Assembly (NCBI GenBank): GCA_023627715.1
Contig: JAMAHW010000191.1
Span: forward strand, 1-20,857
Origin: Periconia sp. R9002
Taxonomy: Eukaryota > Ascomycota > Dothideomycetes > Pleosporales > Periconiaceae
Direction: 5' to 3'
DNA: 20,857 nt
The position numbers and the translations under genes are program-made. The notes under the pieces were generated by a model. The model searched no databases. It was not told the DNA's origin and saw only the letters and a program-made list of their open reading frames with translations. Shown one piece after another: positions 18,064-20,857 of this stretch; the stretch's first letter is position 1, and the number at the start of each line of letters is the position of its first letter.

Positions 18064-19081
18064 GTCACTAATAAGATATTCATCACACATTGCATCACCC
18101 CTAGTTGAGTTAAGCTGACCTTGTACCCACGATATAGGTGTCGAAGTAGGAGTGAACGAGGATAATCGCGATGGCCGATAGACACGCCTGAATTGGGGTA
18201 GAATGATTGAAAAAGCTTGAAAAAGAGGGTATTGTGAGTATGGTAAACTACCTAATATTAATTTTTTATTTTTGTTCATTCCAAACTTTAACACAAAGTT
18301 TCTAAGCTGAAAACCTTAGAGCAGGAATTTGGCGACCCTATTTTTTTATGAAGCAACGTACAACTTGAAATTATTTGGAATTTCTATGTGTTGATACCGT
18401 GAGTCATACAATAATCTGCGACGATTGTTGTACATCTTATAAAAAAGTATCCTTTATATATTATGACTAAATTTTCTCTACCTAACCGCAGCATTTTGTT
18501 CGTCTTGCATTGCATGGCTTGGTGTGAATTGATAATTGTCCTGGCGATGCTGCTACGATTAAAATCTCATCAGCCTTTTTGAACTTCTTGAGTGCTGTTT
18601 TCCTTCTTAGTATCAATAGCAATAAGTCGATCACGTACAAAATTGTCATCAGTGGTTTGTAACAGGCTGTGCCGCATAGACGACGCACACAGAATCAGCA
18701 CTTGAGGTATAGTATATTGACGTCAGTTGATTATTAAAAGCCTGGTGCATCAATTGATATGATCAATTGATAATAAAAGGCAAGGCCGAAGGCGTAGTCA
18801 TAACTGCGCCACACTATTAATTTCCCTGCAAGAATTCCAACATCAATTGATCACCTAAGCTAGCCTTAGAGTTGAGGCCGCAGCATGCATCGATTGATAT
18901 TGATCCGGCTTATCGGGTTGAGCTAAACTGCAACCGACGCACTGCGCCGCAGCCCGTACAACATGTTGAAGGCACATCATTGATATGAGGGCAGTGTTTA
19001 TAGGTGTTGGCAGTCGGTTGTTTGAATAATAAAGCAAGCCTGCCAGGTGCCTTATCTTCCTCGCGCCTGCCTTTAGTCAAA
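18064..19081. promoter_or_regulatory. Non-coding upstream region of the hydrolase gene with clustered palindromes
   Basis: No supportable gene. Three exact ATCAATTGAT palindromes (18749-18758, 18762-18771, 18842-18851) and a variant ATCGATTGAT (18889-18898) cluster 180-330 bp upstream of the hydrolase ATG. A further GATATCAATG-like site (ATCATTGATATG) lies near 18977. A minus-strand frame at 18482-18688 (RRKTALKKFKKADEIL) may be a transposase remnant but is too short to call. Confidence 0.5.
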
Positions 19082-20388
19082 ATGCAAAACGTGCTCGACA
19101 CCTTCTCGCAGGCCGCATATCTCTGGAACAACTTCTTTGCCGCTAACTCGTCCCAAACAATGGCCTCGCTGGGTGCCATCTCATCTTTTGGTGGTCTATC
19201 CGCCGCTGGTCTCACCAATGCCTCTTTCTCCTACTCCGCCGGCCGCAAAGCAGTCTGCGTCACCGGCCTGGCCCACATTCCCGTCGTTGCCAACACTACC
19301 ATCATCGATTATTTAGGTCCTGCCAACAATTTCGAGTTGACTGAGCTCATAACAAACTTCGCGCGCAAGGATAGCACTATCTTCGTCGACTACCTCAGCG
19401 GCACTCGCCAGGTTTCGGACACCTTCTCCATCTTCTCAAAACTCTGTGTGCCCAACGATGCTGCCAAAGCAAGCAAGCTTTCCAGCATACAGTTCCTCAC
19501 GCATGGTGGCACAACTGACCATAGCTACTGGGATTTCGCTGCCGGTTACAGCTATGTTGACGCCGCAGCCGAGCAAGGCTATGCCACGTTTTCGTACGAC
19601 CGTCTTGGTACAGGCAAGTCGGAACACCCAGACCCAAACCAAATCGTCCAGGGGCCTCTTCAGGCTGATCTTGCCCACATTATGATTCAAAAAATTAAGG
19701 CTGCTAGTGTCGGTGGCATCCAATTCATGAATGTCGTTGGAGTCGGTCACTCTTTGGGTTCAGCCATCAGCCAGGGCATCGCTTCCAAGTACCCCGATGA
19801 TTTCAGTGCCCTTGTTCTTACGGGACATTCTCAAGGGTCAATTGGAGGAACCGTCGGCTTTGCGGCTGCAGCTCAACAGATTGCAAACACCCTCCCAGAT
19901 CGTCCCGAGCTGAAAAGTCTTCCGAACGGGTACTTCTCCTTAGGACCAATTCCTCAAACGTTGCAGTTTGCTTTCTTTTATTATCCTTTCTTCAACCCTA
20001 CTCGTACGTTTCAATGATACAAACATTAATCGAATTGACACTAAAAATCGCACTAGTTTTCACCCAAGAATTTAACACGCGCCAGACCAACGCAATCGGC
20101 GAAACTTTGACGTTTGGAAGCCTTTTAACGCCTACGACGGCTTACGACAAGCCTGTGCAAATACTCAACGGCATACAAGACTACTTCTACTGCCAAGGGA
20201 ATTGTCTCGCGAGTGGAAGCGATGCTACTTTAGCTGCCTTAGAGGGCCTTTTCCCCAACAGGGATCAAAGAAAGTCTGAAGCCGTTAATATTGGAGACCT
20301 TGGTCACAATATTAATCTGCATTTCAAGAGGACAGACGCTTTTAAGAGGACTTTAGCTTTCATAGCTAATGCGGGCATTAAGCCGTAG
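19082..20388 (+). CDS. Alpha/beta-hydrolase fold protein (fungal, esterase/lipase-like)
   Basis: Two exons, 19082-20003 and 20057-20388, with a 53-nt intron (GTACGT donor, CTAG acceptor). The product is 417 aa. The fold is recognised from an oxyanion-type LTHGG segment (139-143), DHSYWDF, FSYDRLGTGKS, and the nucleophile elbow VGHSLGS with Ser224. The catalytic acid is probably the Asp in NGIQDYFYCQ, and the His is in GDLGHNINLH, both encoded by exon 2, so the triad is complete only in the spliced product. ATG 19082 has an ideal context (TCAAAATGC); frames upstream begin with GTG. No clear signal peptide, although this fungal family often has one; Met27 is an alternative start. The first part is C-ending-codon rich, while the 3' part runs toward the AT-rich tract. 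The substrate is unknown, and nothing links it to the upstream cluster. Confidence 0.87.
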
Positions 20389-20857
20389 TTACTTATTATA
20401 GATTTTAGGTGTAAAGGGATTAACGTAGTTCCCGGGCGAGTGGCCAGCCTAGGCGAGTGGCTAGGATTTATTAAGACTATACTAAAATATAACCCCTTTA
20501 CCTTTCTAGTAATTACTAGAGCTTAGAGCTATTATTCTATAGTTAATAAAAATATATTATATTCTTTCTATTCTATTTATAGCACTTATAGCTTCTACTA
20601 TAATAAAATAAATTATATTTATATTATTTAATCTTATAGCTTTTACTATACTATTATTAATTTTATTTAATAATTAGTTTTAATATATAATTATATATAC
20701 TATATTTATATAAGCTATTAACTAAGCTTTAGCTTATTAGTTTTTTTAAAAAACTTTTTTCTATTTTTATTTAATATTTTTTTAAAATTTATTTTTTAGT
20801 TTAACTTTTTTAAGCGCCTAGATTACTTTTAAATTAACTTTATATTTTATATTTTAT
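20389..20857. repeat. Extremely AT-rich tract (RIP-like repeat DNA) to the window end
   Basis: Within about 100 bp of the hydrolase stop the base composition falls sharply. Counted 60-base lines at 20581-20640 and 20641-20700 contain 10 and 4 G+C. A direct repeat, GGCGAGTGGC, occurs twice around 20435-20461. The words GGTGTAAAGGGATTA (about 20408-20422) and TAACCCCTTTACC (about 20491-20503) form an imperfect inverted pair, resembling the GGTGTAACGGGGTCAA end of the 17785 element. No coding capacity. This is typical of repeats mutated by RIP. Confidence 0.7.

Noticed and set aside
18482..18688. Minus-strand frame with RRKTALKKFKKADEIL, suspected transposase fragment
   Set aside because: Too short and without DDE or HTH motifs; only a vague resemblance.
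1..20857. tRNA, rRNA or CRISPR features
   Set aside because: No cloverleaf with anticodon arm, no rRNA-like conserved block and no regular spacer-repeat array could be recognised by reading both strands.

Overview
The window looks like nuclear DNA of a filamentous ascomycete (Pezizomycotina). The genes have short introns of 52-90 nt with GT/GC..AG ends and CTAAC/CTAAT-like branch sites. They include a Zn2Cys6 regulator, a fungal 7TM receptor and a fungal DUF3445/HRQ protein. Intergenic DNA carries miniature inverted-repeat elements and a very AT-rich tract like RIP-mutated sequence. The class within Pezizomycotina cannot be fixed from what is visible. Exon structures were assembled by hand from splice signals, reading phase and family alignment.

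Layout. 1-5086 holds no gene I can support: one partial and one complete copy of a ~173-bp MITE, a (GAT)12 microsatellite, and a long upstream region for the receptor gene. 5087-6411 (+) encodes a two-exon, 419-aa 7TM receptor. 6851-7285 (+) is a probable small two-exon gene of unknown function. 7502-9256 (-) is a five-exon aldehyde dehydrogenase with a complete active site. 10176-10347 is another MITE copy, ending 10 bp from the stop of the next gene. 10358-11972 (-) is a five-exon DUF3445 (heme-dependent oxidative N-demethylase alpha-like, 'HRQ') protein with one GC-AG intron. 12444-12839 (+) is a RidA/YjgF-family protein lacking the usual substrate-binding Arg. 13043-14410 (-) is a Zn2Cys6 transcription factor. 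15236-16831 (+) is a 12-TM amino acid/choline permease. 16832-19081 is non-coding with a 279-bp inverted-repeat element. 19082-20388 (+) is an alpha/beta hydrolase in two exons. From about 20400 to the end the DNA is extremely AT-rich.

How it may work together (inference). ALDH, DUF3445 oxidase, RidA-like protein, Zn2Cys6 regulator and APC permease sit side by side. Two of the intergenic regions are divergent: DUF3445/RidA and regulator/permease. The set has the make-up of a nutrient-utilisation cluster for an N-containing, perhaps N-methylated, compound: uptake, oxidative N-dealkylation, aldehyde oxidation, clean-up of a reactive intermediate, and a pathway-specific activator. The regulator/permease promoter contains GATA-type sites, a repeated TATCAAT motif and a 14-bp perfect inverted repeat. 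The palindrome ATCAATTGAT occurs seven times in non-coding DNA of the window, far above chance.
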